Shown: positions 45,069 to 54,186 of the stretch, in pieces | How positions within the stretch are numbered: the first letter of the stretch is position 1 | Layout of the letters: every line of letters starts with the position of its first letter | Assembly (NCBI RefSeq): GCF_029783845.1 | Contig: NZ_LWID01000001.1 | Coordinates: 2,054,501-2,118,500, forward strand | Source: Volucribacter amazonae | GTDB taxonomy: Bacteria > Pseudomonadota > Gammaproteobacteria > Enterobacterales > Pasteurellaceae | DNA: 64,000 nt | Reading direction: 5' to 3' | Notes under the pieces: model-generated | The model's input: only the letters and a program-made list of their open reading frames with translations | Told to the model about the DNA's origin: nothing | Database searches by the model: none | Position numbers and translations under genes: made by a program

Positions 45069-46205
45069 TTATTCAGTGGCAAATAAAGGCGATAACATAG
45101 CGAAATAAACTTGCCCCAAGGTCGCCAAATCTTGGCAACTCACACATTCATCAACTTTATGAATGGTCTTATTCAGCGGCCCTAACTCTACCACTTCCGC
45201 CCCCATTAACGCAATAAAACGCCCATCAGATGTGCCGCCACTGGTTTCTAATTTAGGCGTAATATTCGCCACTTGCTGTAAACTTTCAACCACCGCATTC
45301 ACTAATTTACCCGGTTGCGTTAAAAAAGGTTTACCTGATAACCACCATTCAATGCGATAAGATAATCCATATTTATCCAATAATTCCGCCACTTTCTGCT
45401 TAATAATTTCATCAGTTACTTCAGTACAATAGCGTAAATTAAACTGCACATAAAGCTCACCGGGGATCACATTATTACTGCCTGTCCCCGCTTGAATATT
45501 GGCAATTTGCAAACTTGTCGGTGGAAAATAGGTATTGCCCTGATCCCATTGATACTGGCTTAATTCGGTCAAAAATGGCAAAGCCTTATGCACAGGATTA
45601 TCCGCTAAATGGGGATAAGCCACATGCCCCTGCACCCCCTCAATATACAAGTTTCCTGTAATTGAACCACGCCGCCCATTTTTGACCACATCGCCTAATT
45701 GCTGGCTACTGGACGGCTCGCCTACCAAGCAATAATCAATTTTCTCGCCACGCTGCATTAAGGTTTCTACCACCCGTTTTGTGCCATCATGAGCTGCCGC
45801 TTCTTCATCAGAGGTTATCAATAACCCTAGCGTTCCCTTATGGTTAGGATTGCTTTTCACATATTGCTCCAACGCCACCACCATCGCCGCCAAAGAGCCT
45901 TTCATATCCGCCGCACCACGCCCATATAACATATCATCAATAATTTGTGCAGAAAATGGCGGATATTGCCATTGCGTTTCATCGCCTACTGGTACAACAT
46001 CAGTATGCCCTGCAAAAGCCACCACAGGCTCGCCACTCCCATGGGTTGCCCATAAATTCAAGGTATCATTAAAAGGTAGCCATTCCAATTTAAAGCCCAA
46101 AGGGGCTAAACGATCAGCAATCAATTTTTGACAGCCCTGATCATCAGGGCTAATAGAAGGACGGCGAATTAACGCCTGTGCTAACGCAATAATCTCTGTT
46201 TTCAT
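45069..46205 (-). CDS. dapE: Succinyl-diaminopimelate desuccinylase DapE
   Basis: A 378-residue zinc-dependent M20 hydrolase making LL-diaminopimelate for lysine and cell wall. Metal ligands and catalytic residues are in AGHTDVVPVGDETQW (His and Asp, about 65-79), GRGAADMKGSLAAM (bridging Asp, about 95-108), ITSDEEAAAHDGTK (catalytic Glu pair, about 128-141) and the final NKTIHKVDECV (last His). Length is full. It sits downstream of yffB, a conserved pair in gamma-proteobacteria. An uptake sequence lies between them at 46222-46230. Confidence 0.96.
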   Translation of the reverse strand: MKTEIIALAQALIRRPSISPDDQGCQKLIADRLAPLGFKLEWLPFNDTLNLWATHGSGEPVVAFAGHTDVVPVGDETQWQYPPFSAQIIDDMLYGRGAADMKGSLAAMVVALEQYVKSNPNHKGTLGLLITSDEEAAAHDGTKRVVETLMQRGEKIDYCLVGEPSSSQQLGDVVKNGRRGSITGNLYIEGVQGHVAYPHLADNPVHKALPFLTELSQYQWDQGNTYFPPTSLQIANIQAGTGSNNVIPGELYVQFNLRYCTEVTDEIIKQKVAELLDKYGLSYRIEWWLSGKPFLTQPGKLVNAVVESLQQVANITPKLETSGGTSDGRFIALMGAEVVELGPLNKTIHKVDECVSCQDLATLGQVYFAMLSPLFATE

Positions 46206-46247
46206 GCTTTTCTTTTCCTAAAAGTGCGGTGTTTTTTTGCAAAATTT

Positions 46248-46595
46248 TTAGTTAATAAAGGCTTGGCGATATGCCGCCTCATCAAAGCCAATTAACGCCA
46301 GGTTATCTTGCAAAATAATAGGACGTTTCATCAAAGTCGGCTGATCTAATAACAACTCAAGTGCGGTCTGTTTTGACAAATTTTCTTTCACGTCATCAGC
46401 CAAGTTACGCCAAGTGGTACTACGCTTATTAACTAAACTCTGCCAACCAAACGCCTTTTCTGCCAGCTCAATAAAAAGTGGCTCAATCCCATAAACACGA
46501 TAATCATGTAACTTATGCTCAATTTGATGCTCCGCCAACCATTTCAAGGCTTTCTTTACCGTATCACAATTTTTAATCCCATAAACAATAATCAT
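46248..46595 (-). CDS. yffB: ArsC/Spx-family protein YffB
   Basis: A 115-residue thioredoxin-fold protein of the arsenate reductase-like family. YGIKNCDTVKKALKWLAEHQ (about 4-23) has the single active-site-like Cys10. LVNKRSTTWRNL and LMKRPIILQDNLALIGFDE (about 90-108) are family motifs. The E. coli homologue is a glutathione-binding protein without proven arsenate reductase activity. It lies upstream of dapE on the same strand, 42 bp away. The 211-bp gap upstream holds only a possible gene remnant. Confidence 0.9.
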   Translation of the reverse strand: MIIVYGIKNCDTVKKALKWLAEHQIEHKLHDYRVYGIEPLFIELAEKAFGWQSLVNKRSTTWRNLADDVKENLSKQTALELLLDQPTLMKRPIILQDNLALIGFDEAAYRQAFIN

Positions 46596-46806
46596 TATGT
46601 TCCCTTATCAATCCATAAAACAAAGCATTATACTAACGTTTTTTATAGGTAAATTAAAGAGATAAGGGAAAATTTGGCTATTTGTAAAATTATAAATGAG
46701 ATGCTAATACCAAGTCCGCCTGTTCCAACACCATATCAATGGCTTGTTCTGACTGATCTATAGTGGGATTTGTATTTTGTCTTTGCTATAATTCACTTCA
46801 TAAACT

Positions 46807-48408
46807 TTACCGATTAACTCCAACATCAATAGCGGTTTTTACCACTGGAATTGCCTTTTTATATCGTTTCATAAATGCTTTATAACCTTTTATAATTTGC
46901 TCATCAGGCTCAATTAAATTTAATGCTGTATTTGCAAAAATATAATTATCTAGATAATATTCTAAACTTTCATTTTGGTAAAGTTTATCAATAAAATTAG
47001 CAAGTAATGCTATACCCCAAGCACCGCCATTTGATGCTGTATTTGTTGTTGCAAGAGGGATATTTAATGCTGAGGCAAGAATCTTTTGAGCAACATTTTC
47101 TGTTTTAAAGATTCCTCCATGTCCCAAAATATGATTAATTTCCACTTTTTCCTGCTCTATTAAAATATCCATACCTAACTTCATTGCTGCAAATGCTGTA
47201 TATAGTTGTACTCTAATAAAATTTGCTAAATTAAAATGTCCATGAGTCGGATGAATAAAAATTCTGCAGCCTTCAGATAATCCTAAATTGTGTTCACCTG
47301 ATAAAAAACCATAAGATAATAAGTTTCCACAATCATTATCACCTTGTAATGCTTGAAGAAACAAAGTTTCATAAAGTTCTTCATTGTAAACAGTGATACC
47401 AAAATGTTGTAAGCATTCACTAAATAATGATACCCAACTATTAATATGCGATGAGCAATTATTTGAATGTGCCATTGCAACTAATTTTCCTGCTGGAGTT
47501 GTAACAATATCTAACTCAGAATATACTTGAGATAGAGGTTTATTCAATACAACCATAGCAAACGCTGATGTACCTGCCGAAATATTCCCCATCTTTTCCT
47601 TAATACAATTTGTAGCAATCATTCCTGTTCCAGCATCACCTTCTGGCGGACATAATGGAATACCAGCTTCTAAATACCCTGTGGGATCAAGTAACCTAGC
47701 TCCCTGTTTAGTTAATACGCCTGCGGGTTTCCCCGCAACGAGGACTTTAGGCAAAATATCTTTTAATTTCCAATTAAGTTTTAAGTTCGTAACTTTCCTT
47801 TCAAAAAGTTCTATCATTTTTTGATTATAAGAAAAATACTTGGTATCAATAGGAAACATTCCTGAGGCATCGCCAATTCCTAAACACTTTTCCCCAGTTA
47901 ATTGCCAGTGGACATAACCAGATAATGTAGTTATATAATCAATTTTCTGAATATGAGGTTCATTATTCAATATCGCGTTATAAAGGTGCGCAATACTCCA
48001 ACGCTGTGGAATAGGGTATTGAAACAAAGAGGTTAATTTATCTGCTGCTCTGGCAGTAATATTATTTCTCCAAGTCCTAAATGGAACGAGTTGATTTCCC
48101 TGTTTATCAAATGGTAAATAACCATGCATCATTGCACTTATTCCGATTGATTTTACCTTAATAATATTAGTGTGGTATTTATCTTTAACGGTTTTAACTA
48201 AATTAAGATATGACTCCTGTAATTTTTTCCATATTTCTTGTTGTGAATAAGTCCAAATATTATCAATAAAATCATTTTCCCACTCAGCAATACCAATAGC
48301 TAAGATTTTTCCTTTAGAATTAATCATAACAGATTTTATTCTTGTTGAGCCTAACTCTATTCCTATTATTGCTTGTCCGCTATCTATAATCTCTTTTTCT
48401 TTTTGCAT
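46807..48408 (-). CDS. FGGY-family carbohydrate kinase (pentulose kinase-like, YoaC type)
   Basis: A 533-residue sugar kinase with an actin-like fold. The first phosphate loop is IIGIELGSTRIKSVMI (about 14-29). ISAMMHGYLPFDKQGN (about 89-104), VPFRTWRNN and GIGDASGMFPID are distinctive for a subgroup that resembles B. subtilis YoaC more than classical AraB or XylB. The late GGAWGIALLANFI is the adenosine site. It is the last gene of the AraC-controlled operon, 23 bp after a permease gene. By context it phosphorylates the imported sugar or its isomer, possibly L-ribulose, but this is inference. Confidence 0.8.
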   Translation of the reverse strand: MQKEKEIIDSGQAIIGIELGSTRIKSVMINSKGKILAIGIAEWENDFIDNIWTYSQQEIWKKLQESYLNLVKTVKDKYHTNIIKVKSIGISAMMHGYLPFDKQGNQLVPFRTWRNNITARAADKLTSLFQYPIPQRWSIAHLYNAILNNEPHIQKIDYITTLSGYVHWQLTGEKCLGIGDASGMFPIDTKYFSYNQKMIELFERKVTNLKLNWKLKDILPKVLVAGKPAGVLTKQGARLLDPTGYLEAGIPLCPPEGDAGTGMIATNCIKEKMGNISAGTSAFAMVVLNKPLSQVYSELDIVTTPAGKLVAMAHSNNCSSHINSWVSLFSECLQHFGITVYNEELYETLFLQALQGDNDCGNLLSYGFLSGEHNLGLSEGCRIFIHPTHGHFNLANFIRVQLYTAFAAMKLGMDILIEQEKVEINHILGHGGIFKTENVAQKILASALNIPLATTNTASNGGAWGIALLANFIDKLYQNESLEYYLDNYIFANTALNLIEPDEQIIKGYKAFMKRYKKAIPVVKTAIDVGVNR

Positions 48409-48431
48409 AATCTTTTTACCTATATAGTTAA

Positions 48432-49370
48432 TTATAATTTTTTTTGTAAGAGAGATTTATTTTGTAGAAAAATAAATAATATGAGTAGCATTCCCCATAA
48501 AATTAAGGTGATATAACTACTAATACCTAATATATTTAATCCACTTTCTATTATTTGTAGTAAAAACAAAGCGATAATTACGCCAATTATTTTCCCTTTG
48601 CCTCCATCAGGATTGATTCCCCCTAATACTGCAGCCAGGATTGAAATTAACAAATAAGAATCACCATATGATGCCTTGGCTGAATTTAGTTTTGCCATCA
48701 TTAGTATAGCAGCAAAAAAACAGAGTAATGATGATAAAACATAAACTAATATAATTACTTTATCTGTATTAATTCCAGAATATAGCGTTGCTTTCTCGTT
48801 ATTACCAATAAAGTAAATTTCTTTACCCAAAGTTGTTTTCTCAAAAATAAACCATACCAATAATGATAATAATGAAAAAACTACAATAGGAATAGGAATA
48901 AAAAATACTTCTAGTGTATTGATTGATAAAATTATATTTGGGAAATTAGCTATTGTAGAACCATTAGTAGTTAGGATATTTAAGCCATTAATCAGAGTCA
49001 TTGTACCTAATGTGGCTAAAATAGGGGATACTTTGACTTTAGCAATTAATATTCCGTTAAATAGGCCAATAATAATCGCTAATAATAGTCCTATAGTAAA
49101 AGAAAAAGTAACGCCATATTGAGTAACAATATAAGCAATAATTAAAGAACAAGCATTCATTGTTGCGATAATTGATAAATTTATTCCACCTGTTAACATT
49201 GGAATAACCATTGCTAGCGTTAAAATACCTAATATTGGTATCTGGGTGGCAATAGATTGGAAGTTTGAAATTGACCAAAATATATTAGGAATTAATATAC
49301 TGAATATAATTATAGTAATTAATAATAAAATTAATAAATATTTAATAGATAAATCAACCATTATTTTCAT
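48432..49370 (-). CDS. Sugar ABC transporter permease B (RbsC/LsrD family)
   Basis: A 312-residue inner-membrane permease. The family signatures are LTLAMVIPMLTGGINLSIIA (about 51-70) and LLISILAAVLGGINPDGGKG (about 237-256), the EAA-like coupling region. It has about 8-10 helices and is very AT-rich. It overlaps the other permease gene by 4 bp, indicating a heterodimeric channel. The specific sugar is unknown; see the operon entry for AraC. Confidence 0.88.
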   Translation of the reverse strand: MKIMVDLSIKYLLILLLITIIIFSILIPNIFWSISNFQSIATQIPILGILTLAMVIPMLTGGINLSIIATMNACSLIIAYIVTQYGVTFSFTIGLLLAIIIGLFNGILIAKVKVSPILATLGTMTLINGLNILTTNGSTIANFPNIILSINTLEVFFIPIPIVVFSLLSLLVWFIFEKTTLGKEIYFIGNNEKATLYSGINTDKVIILVYVLSSLLCFFAAILMMAKLNSAKASYGDSYLLISILAAVLGGINPDGGKGKIIGVIIALFLLQIIESGLNILGISSYITLILWGMLLILFIFLQNKSLLQKKL

Positions 49371-50332
49371 ATGTTATTTCCTTTTGCTTTATATTGACTC
49401 CAAGCAGTTGCACTAATACTTAGAATAATAATGATTCCTGTAACAACAGTTTGCCAATATGAATCAATACGTAATAAATTCAGTCCATTTTGAATAACAG
49501 CAAGTAATATTACTCCAAGTATGATTCCAAATAATGATCCTCTTCCTCCGGATAAACTTGCTCCACCTAAAACAACCGCAGCTAGTACAGTTAATTCATA
49601 ACCTAATAATGAATCAGGGGCAACAGATTGTAATGTATAAGATTGTACAATACCGGCTAAACTTGCCATTATTCCCATATATCCATAAACAAAAAGCTGT
49701 AGAAGAAAAATACTAAAACCAATTCTTGACGTTGCATCTTTATTACCACCTAACGCATAAATTTTTCTTCCTATACTTAATTTAACTGTAATGATATAGG
49801 TTAACAATACTGAAAATAATGCAACAAGTGCTTGCAAAGATATACCATATTCAAATCCATTTGCTGTTTCTGTTTTAAGGAAAATATATTCTTGAGAAAA
49901 CCATTCTGGGTAATCATATAACCAAACTCCTTTACTAAAATATAACAGTGCACCATAAAATATATTTAATGTAGAAATCGTTATAATAATAGAAGGTACA
50001 TTTGTTTTATTAATTATAATAGCATTAATAAATCCTAAAAATAATCCTACACTTATTGATATAAAAAACATAAAGATAAAACCAACATTATAATAGGAAA
50101 TAAAGGAAATTGTAATATATTGTGTGATAATAGTAATTGCTGGAAAAGAAATATCAATTCCACCAGAAAGTAGAACTACAAACAGCCCGCAAGCTAAAAT
50201 CATTAATATGGAGTAGTTATTTACCATATCATATATATTTTCAATGGATAAAAATTCATCAGTATATATAGCTAGTAGAAGTATTAAGAATAATACTACC
50301 ATAGATAATATTTTATTATTAGTTATCTTCAT
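49367..50332 (-). CDS. Sugar ABC transporter permease A (RbsC/LsrC family)
   Basis: A 321-residue permease with ILACGLFVVLLSGGIDISFP (about 44-63) and LTVLAAVVLGGASLSGGRGS (about 243-262), typical of the carbohydrate uptake CUT2 class. It overlaps the ATPase gene by 14 bp and permease B by 4 bp. Like its partner it lacks resemblance to AraH beyond the general family pattern. Confidence 0.88.
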   Translation of the reverse strand: MKITNNKILSMVVLFLILLLAIYTDEFLSIENIYDMVNNYSILMILACGLFVVLLSGGIDISFPAITIITQYITISFISYYNVGFIFMFFISISVGLFLGFINAIIINKTNVPSIIITISTLNIFYGALLYFSKGVWLYDYPEWFSQEYIFLKTETANGFEYGISLQALVALFSVLLTYIITVKLSIGRKIYALGGNKDATSRIGFSIFLLQLFVYGYMGIMASLAGIVQSYTLQSVAPDSLLGYELTVLAAVVLGGASLSGGRGSLFGIILGVILLAVIQNGLNLLRIDSYWQTVVTGIIIILSISATAWSQYKAKGNNI

Positions 50333-51806
50333 AAATCACCCTATATATTTGTTGTTCTGTTGTATTGTGTGGACAAACTGAATCGATTATTTCCCCTTTT
50401 TTCATAATAAATATTCTATGGCTATTAAAATATGCTTCTTGTATTTCATCAGTAACAAATATCACAGAAATGCCTTGTTCAGATAGTTGCTTTATAATAT
50501 TAAAAATACCTTCTTTATTAGCAATATCAACTCCTATTGTGGGAGAGTCAAGAATAATAATTTTAGGTGATATAGCTAACCATTTTGCAATGGAAACACG
50601 TTGAGCATTACCACCAGATAAGGTGTTTACTGCTAGATCTGAATCTGTTACTTTAATATTTAAAGACTGAATTAACTTATTACTGTATGTATAAGATCTA
50701 TGTTTGCTAATAATTCCAAATTTATTACTAATCTTATTCAAAATAGTAGAAATAATATTATTATGTATAGACTCTTTCATGATTAATCCCGTTGTCATTC
50801 GGTCTTCTGATACATAAGCTATACCATTTTCTATTGCATCATTATTGTTTTTGAAAAATATAGATTTACCATTAAGTAAAATTTCACCAGAGTCATATTT
50901 TTTAAGCCCAAATAAACTTAGACATAATTCTGTTCTTCCTGATCCCAATAAGCCTATTAAGGAGATAATTTCTCCTTTATGTAAAGAAAAGTTAATTTTA
51001 TTATATTGTTTGGATAGAGTTAAATCTTTAACTTCTAATACTTTTTCATTATGTTTGAAATTAGATAAAGGTAGCCTTTTTAATTTAATTTCTATTCCTG
51101 TCATCAAATATCCTAAACGATTTTCATCAATTTCAGAGACAGGATATTTACCGATAATATTACCATCTTTTATTACGACAACGTTGTCAGAAACACGCAT
51201 AACTTCATTAAGTTTATGGCTCACAAAAATAATACTAATACCTTTGTTTTTTAATTTAACCACAGTATCTAGTAAATTTTTTACCTCTTTTTCAGTTAAT
51301 GATGCCGTAGGTTCATCCATTATTAATAATTTAGCATTCTGTGCTAAAGCACGACAAATCGCAACTAATTGTTGTTGAGCAATACTTAATGTTTCTAGTA
51401 CAGCATCTAAAGGTAAATCTATATTAATTTTCTCTATCGCTTGTTGTGCTATTTGATAAATAATCTTTTTTCTTATCCAACCAAATTTCCTATAATGATT
51501 AATGGCTATATTCTCTGCAACAGTTAAATTTGGAAATAATGCTAAATCTTGATAAATAACTTGAATTCCTTTTTCAATAGATTTTTTAGGTGTTAAATAA
51601 TGAAAATTACTTGATCCTATTTGTATTTTAGCGCCTTCATCAGGCTGATAAACCCCCGACAATATTTTAATTAATGTAGATTTACCACAACCATTTTGGC
51701 CGGCTAAACAAAGTGCTTCACCATAATTTAATGAAAGATTTACATCATTTAATGCTTTTATTCCATTAAATGTTTTACTTACTTTACTAATCGCAATGAA
51801 AGCCAT
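50319..51806 (-). CDS. Sugar ABC transporter ATPase with two nucleotide-binding domains (CUT2 class)
   Basis: A 495-residue tandem ABC protein like RbsA, MglA and AraG. Domain 1 has Walker A GQNGCGKST (about 33-41), signature-like LSIAQQQLVAICRAL (about 137-151) and Walker B LLIMDEPTASLTE. Domain 2 has the degenerate Walker A GLLGSGRTE (about 283-291), LSGGNAQRVSIAKWL (about 391-405) and ILDSPTIGVD, where Ser replaces the usual Glu in the second site. Such asymmetry is normal for the class. It powers the two permeases encoded next to it. Confidence 0.92.
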   Translation of the reverse strand: MAFIAISKVSKTFNGIKALNDVNLSLNYGEALCLAGQNGCGKSTLIKILSGVYQPDEGAKIQIGSSNFHYLTPKKSIEKGIQVIYQDLALFPNLTVAENIAINHYRKFGWIRKKIIYQIAQQAIEKINIDLPLDAVLETLSIAQQQLVAICRALAQNAKLLIMDEPTASLTEKEVKNLLDTVVKLKNKGISIIFVSHKLNEVMRVSDNVVVIKDGNIIGKYPVSEIDENRLGYLMTGIEIKLKRLPLSNFKHNEKVLEVKDLTLSKQYNKINFSLHKGEIISLIGLLGSGRTELCLSLFGLKKYDSGEILLNGKSIFFKNNNDAIENGIAYVSEDRMTTGLIMKESIHNNIISTILNKISNKFGIISKHRSYTYSNKLIQSLNIKVTDSDLAVNTLSGGNAQRVSIAKWLAISPKIIILDSPTIGVDIANKEGIFNIIKQLSEQGISVIFVTDEIQEAYFNSHRIFIMKKGEIIDSVCPHNTTEQQIYRVIYEDN

Positions 51807-51853
51807 ATTATTCTCCTATTGGCTATGGAGAATTCTCCATAGCACCAATATTA

Positions 51854-52831
51854 TTAGTATAATTCATTAATATTTTCTTTCGTTACTCTTAACACATTAT
51901 GAAATTGAAGCAAACGTTTTTCTTGATCAACTTTTGCCGAACCTATATTTGGAATAGAAAATCCTTCTTCAATTTTTTCTCCTTTTAATACTTTAGCTGC
52001 AACATAAGCTAACGCATATCCAGCACTTGCAGGATCATAAGTTATGCCCATAGTAATATCACCAGATTTAATTAATGAAGCTGCTTGAGAAGGAATCATC
52101 ATTCCAAAAACATTTAATTTACCTTTTAATCGTTTTTCTTTTACAGCCAAACCTGCACCAATAGGTCCTTGCGAACCAAAAGAAATTACGGCTTTTAATT
52201 CAGGATACGCTTTAACTAAATCAAGTGTTGTACGTCTTGCATCATTGATATTTTCTGCGACAGGCATTCTACTCGTAACTTCAAACATTTCTGGATAATG
52301 TTTTTTCTGATAATTAATAAAAAGGTCTGCCCATAAATTATGCTGAGGTACCGTCAAACCACCAACATAAAGTACATACCCTCCTTTTCCTCCAATAGTT
52401 TTCGCTACTTCTTCAACATAATCTGCTGCAAATTGGGCATTATCAATAATTTCTATATCCCAATCAGCACTTGGTTGCCCAACAGATTCATTAGTTAAAA
52501 TAACGATGCCATTTTGTTTAGCTTTTTTCAAAACAGGTTCTAAAGCATTTGCATCATTAGGTACAATAGAGATTGCATTGACTTTTTTAGCAATCAAATC
52601 TTCAATTAATTTTACCTGTTGAGGAGCATCTGTATTAGATGGGCCAACTTGATAAGCATTGACATTATTATCCTTACCAGCCTGAATAACGCCCCCTGCC
52701 ATACGATTAAACCAAGGCATACCGTCAATTTTAGAAATATTTACTACTTCATAATCTGATGCTAGTGCAAAATGACTACAACAAGATAATAATAAAATAG
52801 AAAATAATTTCTTAAATACCATTTTATTCAT
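51854..52831 (-). CDS. Sugar ABC transporter periplasmic binding protein (LsrB/RhaS-like)
   Basis: A 325-residue periplasmic protein. The signal peptide ends ALA before SDYEVVNI. The binding domain is family Peripla_BP_4: NISKIDGMPWFNRMAGGVIQ (about 31-50), YQVGPSNTDAPQQVKLIEDL (about 59-78), ISIVPNDANALEPVLKKAKQ and IVILTNESVGQ. It resembles the AI-2 and rhamnose binding proteins far more than AraF. It is first in the structural operon and has the strong binding site AGGAGG 8 bp before ATG. AraC-type sites lie upstream. Confidence 0.88.
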   Translation of the reverse strand: MNKMVFKKLFSILLLSCCSHFALASDYEVVNISKIDGMPWFNRMAGGVIQAGKDNNVNAYQVGPSNTDAPQQVKLIEDLIAKKVNAISIVPNDANALEPVLKKAKQNGIVILTNESVGQPSADWDIEIIDNAQFAADYVEEVAKTIGGKGGYVLYVGGLTVPQHNLWADLFINYQKKHYPEMFEVTSRMPVAENINDARRTTLDLVKAYPELKAVISFGSQGPIGAGLAVKEKRLKGKLNVFGMMIPSQAASLIKSGDITMGITYDPASAGYALAYVAAKVLKGEKIEEGFSIPNIGSAKVDQEKRLLQFHNVLRVTKENINELY

Positions 52832-52950
52832 AGGAAAATCCTCCTAACTAATACAATTTTTTCAATGAGCTAAAATCTGTTTATACCCTCGAAATCTATT
52901 TATAGCTAATTACATAACCTTAAGTTATAAATAAGTTTCTAGGCAAAATC

Positions 52951-52956
52951 ATCTTA
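52951..52956 (-). promoter_or_regulatory. Possible -10 box of the sugar operon
   Basis: TAAGAT on the - strand, about 21 bp beyond the second AraC-like half-site. The -35 region is poor, as expected for an activated promoter. It would leave a leader of about 115 nt. Confidence 0.35.
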
Positions 52957-52977
52957 TGTTAATGGGAAAGTAAAAGA

Positions 52978-53015
52978 TATGTATTTTTGACGTGTAAGTA
53001 TGGAAAATCCTGCTA
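52978..53015 (-). promoter_or_regulatory. AraC-type operator (I1 and I2 half-sites, 21 bp apart)
   Basis: On the - strand the half-site at 53015-52999 reads TAGC, 7 bases, TCCATA, an exact match to the E. coli AraC half-site rule. The second, at 52994-52978, starts exactly 21 bp later and ends TACATA, with a poor first box. Direct repeats at 21-bp spacing are the araI1-I2 geometry. Confidence 0.7.
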
Positions 53016-53024
53016 TACAAAATA

Positions 53025-53044
53025 AATTGAGAATTAGATCACAT
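53025..53044 (-). promoter_or_regulatory. Possible CRP half-site upstream of the AraC operator
   Basis: On the - strand AATGTGATCTAATTCTCAAT: a good TGTGA half and a poor right half. The order CRP-AraC-promoter equals that of araBAD. It overlaps the end of the araC-like gene. Confidence 0.35.
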
Positions 53045-53046
53045 TT

Positions 53047-53898
53047 TTAACCGTTATTCCTTTCTATTTCTCGGAATTCTGATGGAGACATTCCAGTATG
53101 TTTCTTAAAAAGTTTAGAGAAATATAGCGAATCATCATATCCTAAAGAACGAGCTAAACTAGCAACGGAGATATTAGAAAAATGTAATAATTTTTTAGCA
53201 ACTAAAATTCTTTGGTATTCTTTCCATTGCACAATACTAATCCCTAACGCATTCTTAAATAAATGAGATAAGCGTGAAGAAGACAAAAAAACAATACTTG
53301 CTAATTCATCAATGCTATTATTTTGTTCCAAATGTTCCAGAATATATTCACAAATAATCAAAACTCTTTGATCAATACTTGGTATACATTTAAGTTTTTC
53401 AATTGAAAAACACTTCATTAGTAAATATTCTAATAAAGTTGAAACAAGATCTTGCTTAACAATATGGCTTGATTTTAATTCAATTTCCACTTTACTGAAT
53501 AATTGACTAATTTCTAAGAAACAATGTTGATTATTAATAAATATTTTCCCTATATGCTGCTGTGTATTCGACCAGTTTAACCATTTCAACCATTTAGGAT
53601 CTGGATAAAAATAAATCCATTTATAATGCCAATATTGACTTTCATGATGTCTTTGATAACACTGCATAGCTTGTGGGGAAAATAACAATAGTTGTCCTTT
53701 CACTGCTTCAAATTTTTTCTTGCCATCAAATACCTCGCCTTTCCCGAAAGTAGTTAGCTGTAACATATACCCCTTCATACCTTCAGGTCTATCTACAATA
53801 AAATCAAGATAGTTTCCTTTTTCCCCTTGCGTTATTCCCGCAATCAATTCTGAATTAAAAGGATAATTTGGCAATAACAATGAATAATTTTTATACAT
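53047..53898 (-). CDS. araC: AraC-like arabinose-type transcriptional regulator
   Basis: A 283-residue regulator strikingly similar to E. coli AraC over its whole length. The N-terminal cupin sugar-binding/dimerisation part has LLPNYPFNSELIAGIT (8-23), then YLDFIVDRPEGMKGYMLQLT, and later WLKWLNW. The C-terminal double helix-turn-helix includes LSSSRLSHLFKNALGISIVQ W, and ends ARSLGYDDSLYFSKLFKKHT GMSPSEFREIE. It is encoded on the same strand as and directly upstream of the transporter operon, not divergent as in E. coli, with the operator between. The effector is probably L-arabinose or a close analogue. Confidence 0.85.
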   Translation of the reverse strand: MYKNYSLLLPNYPFNSELIAGITQGEKGNYLDFIVDRPEGMKGYMLQLTTFGKGEVFDGKKKFEAVKGQLLLFSPQAMQCYQRHHESQYWHYKWIYFYPDPKWLKWLNWSNTQQHIGKIFINNQHCFLEISQLFSKVEIELKSSHIVKQDLVSTLLEYLLMKCFSIEKLKCIPSIDQRVLIICEYILEHLEQNNSIDELASIVFLSSSRLSHLFKNALGISIVQWKEYQRILVAKKLLHFSNISVASLARSLGYDDSLYFSKLFKKHTGMSPSEFREIERNNG

Positions 53899-53916
53899 AA
53901 AGCTACTCCATAATTG

Positions 53917-53940
53917 TTAGTGAGATAAATTTATCACTAA
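53917..53940. promoter_or_regulatory. Inverted repeat upstream of the araC-like gene
   Basis: TTAGTGA and TCACTAA flank an AT-rich 10-bp centre, 19 bp before the start. It could be an operator; the protein that binds is unknown. Confidence 0.3.
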
Positions 53941-54010
53941 TTTTATTTAAATTTAATAGCTAAATATTTTTACTTCTCATTTTATCCAAAATCCCCTATA
54001 CTGCCATACA

Positions 54011-54103
54011 TAGTCGGGGTGCTTAGTTATTCTTTTAACTTCGCTGAGAAAATACCCGTGAACCTGATTCAGTTAATACTGCCGTAGGAAACTAAGTATG
54101 CTT
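54011..54103 (+). promoter_or_regulatory. TPP riboswitch (THI element)
   Basis: The conserved pieces appear in order: CGGGGTGC, GCTGAGA, ATACCCGTGAACCTGAT, CAGTTAATACTGCCGTAGGA and AAC. The P1 helix closes with CTTAGTT and AACTAAG. It precedes thiM by about 85 bp and should switch the operon off when thiamine pyrophosphate is plentiful. Confidence 0.96.
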
Positions 54104-54186
54104 ATCCCTTTCTTTTATTATTGCTCGCCTTATTTCTTAGTATTGACAATCTTTTCTTTCGTTCAATTTTGCAATAAGGACTTGCT

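Noticed and set aside
50845..51378. 177-residue frame opposite the sugar ATPase gene
   Set aside because: It lies wholly antisense to a clear ABC ATPase with all motifs; long antisense frames are expected in AT-biased codon patterns.
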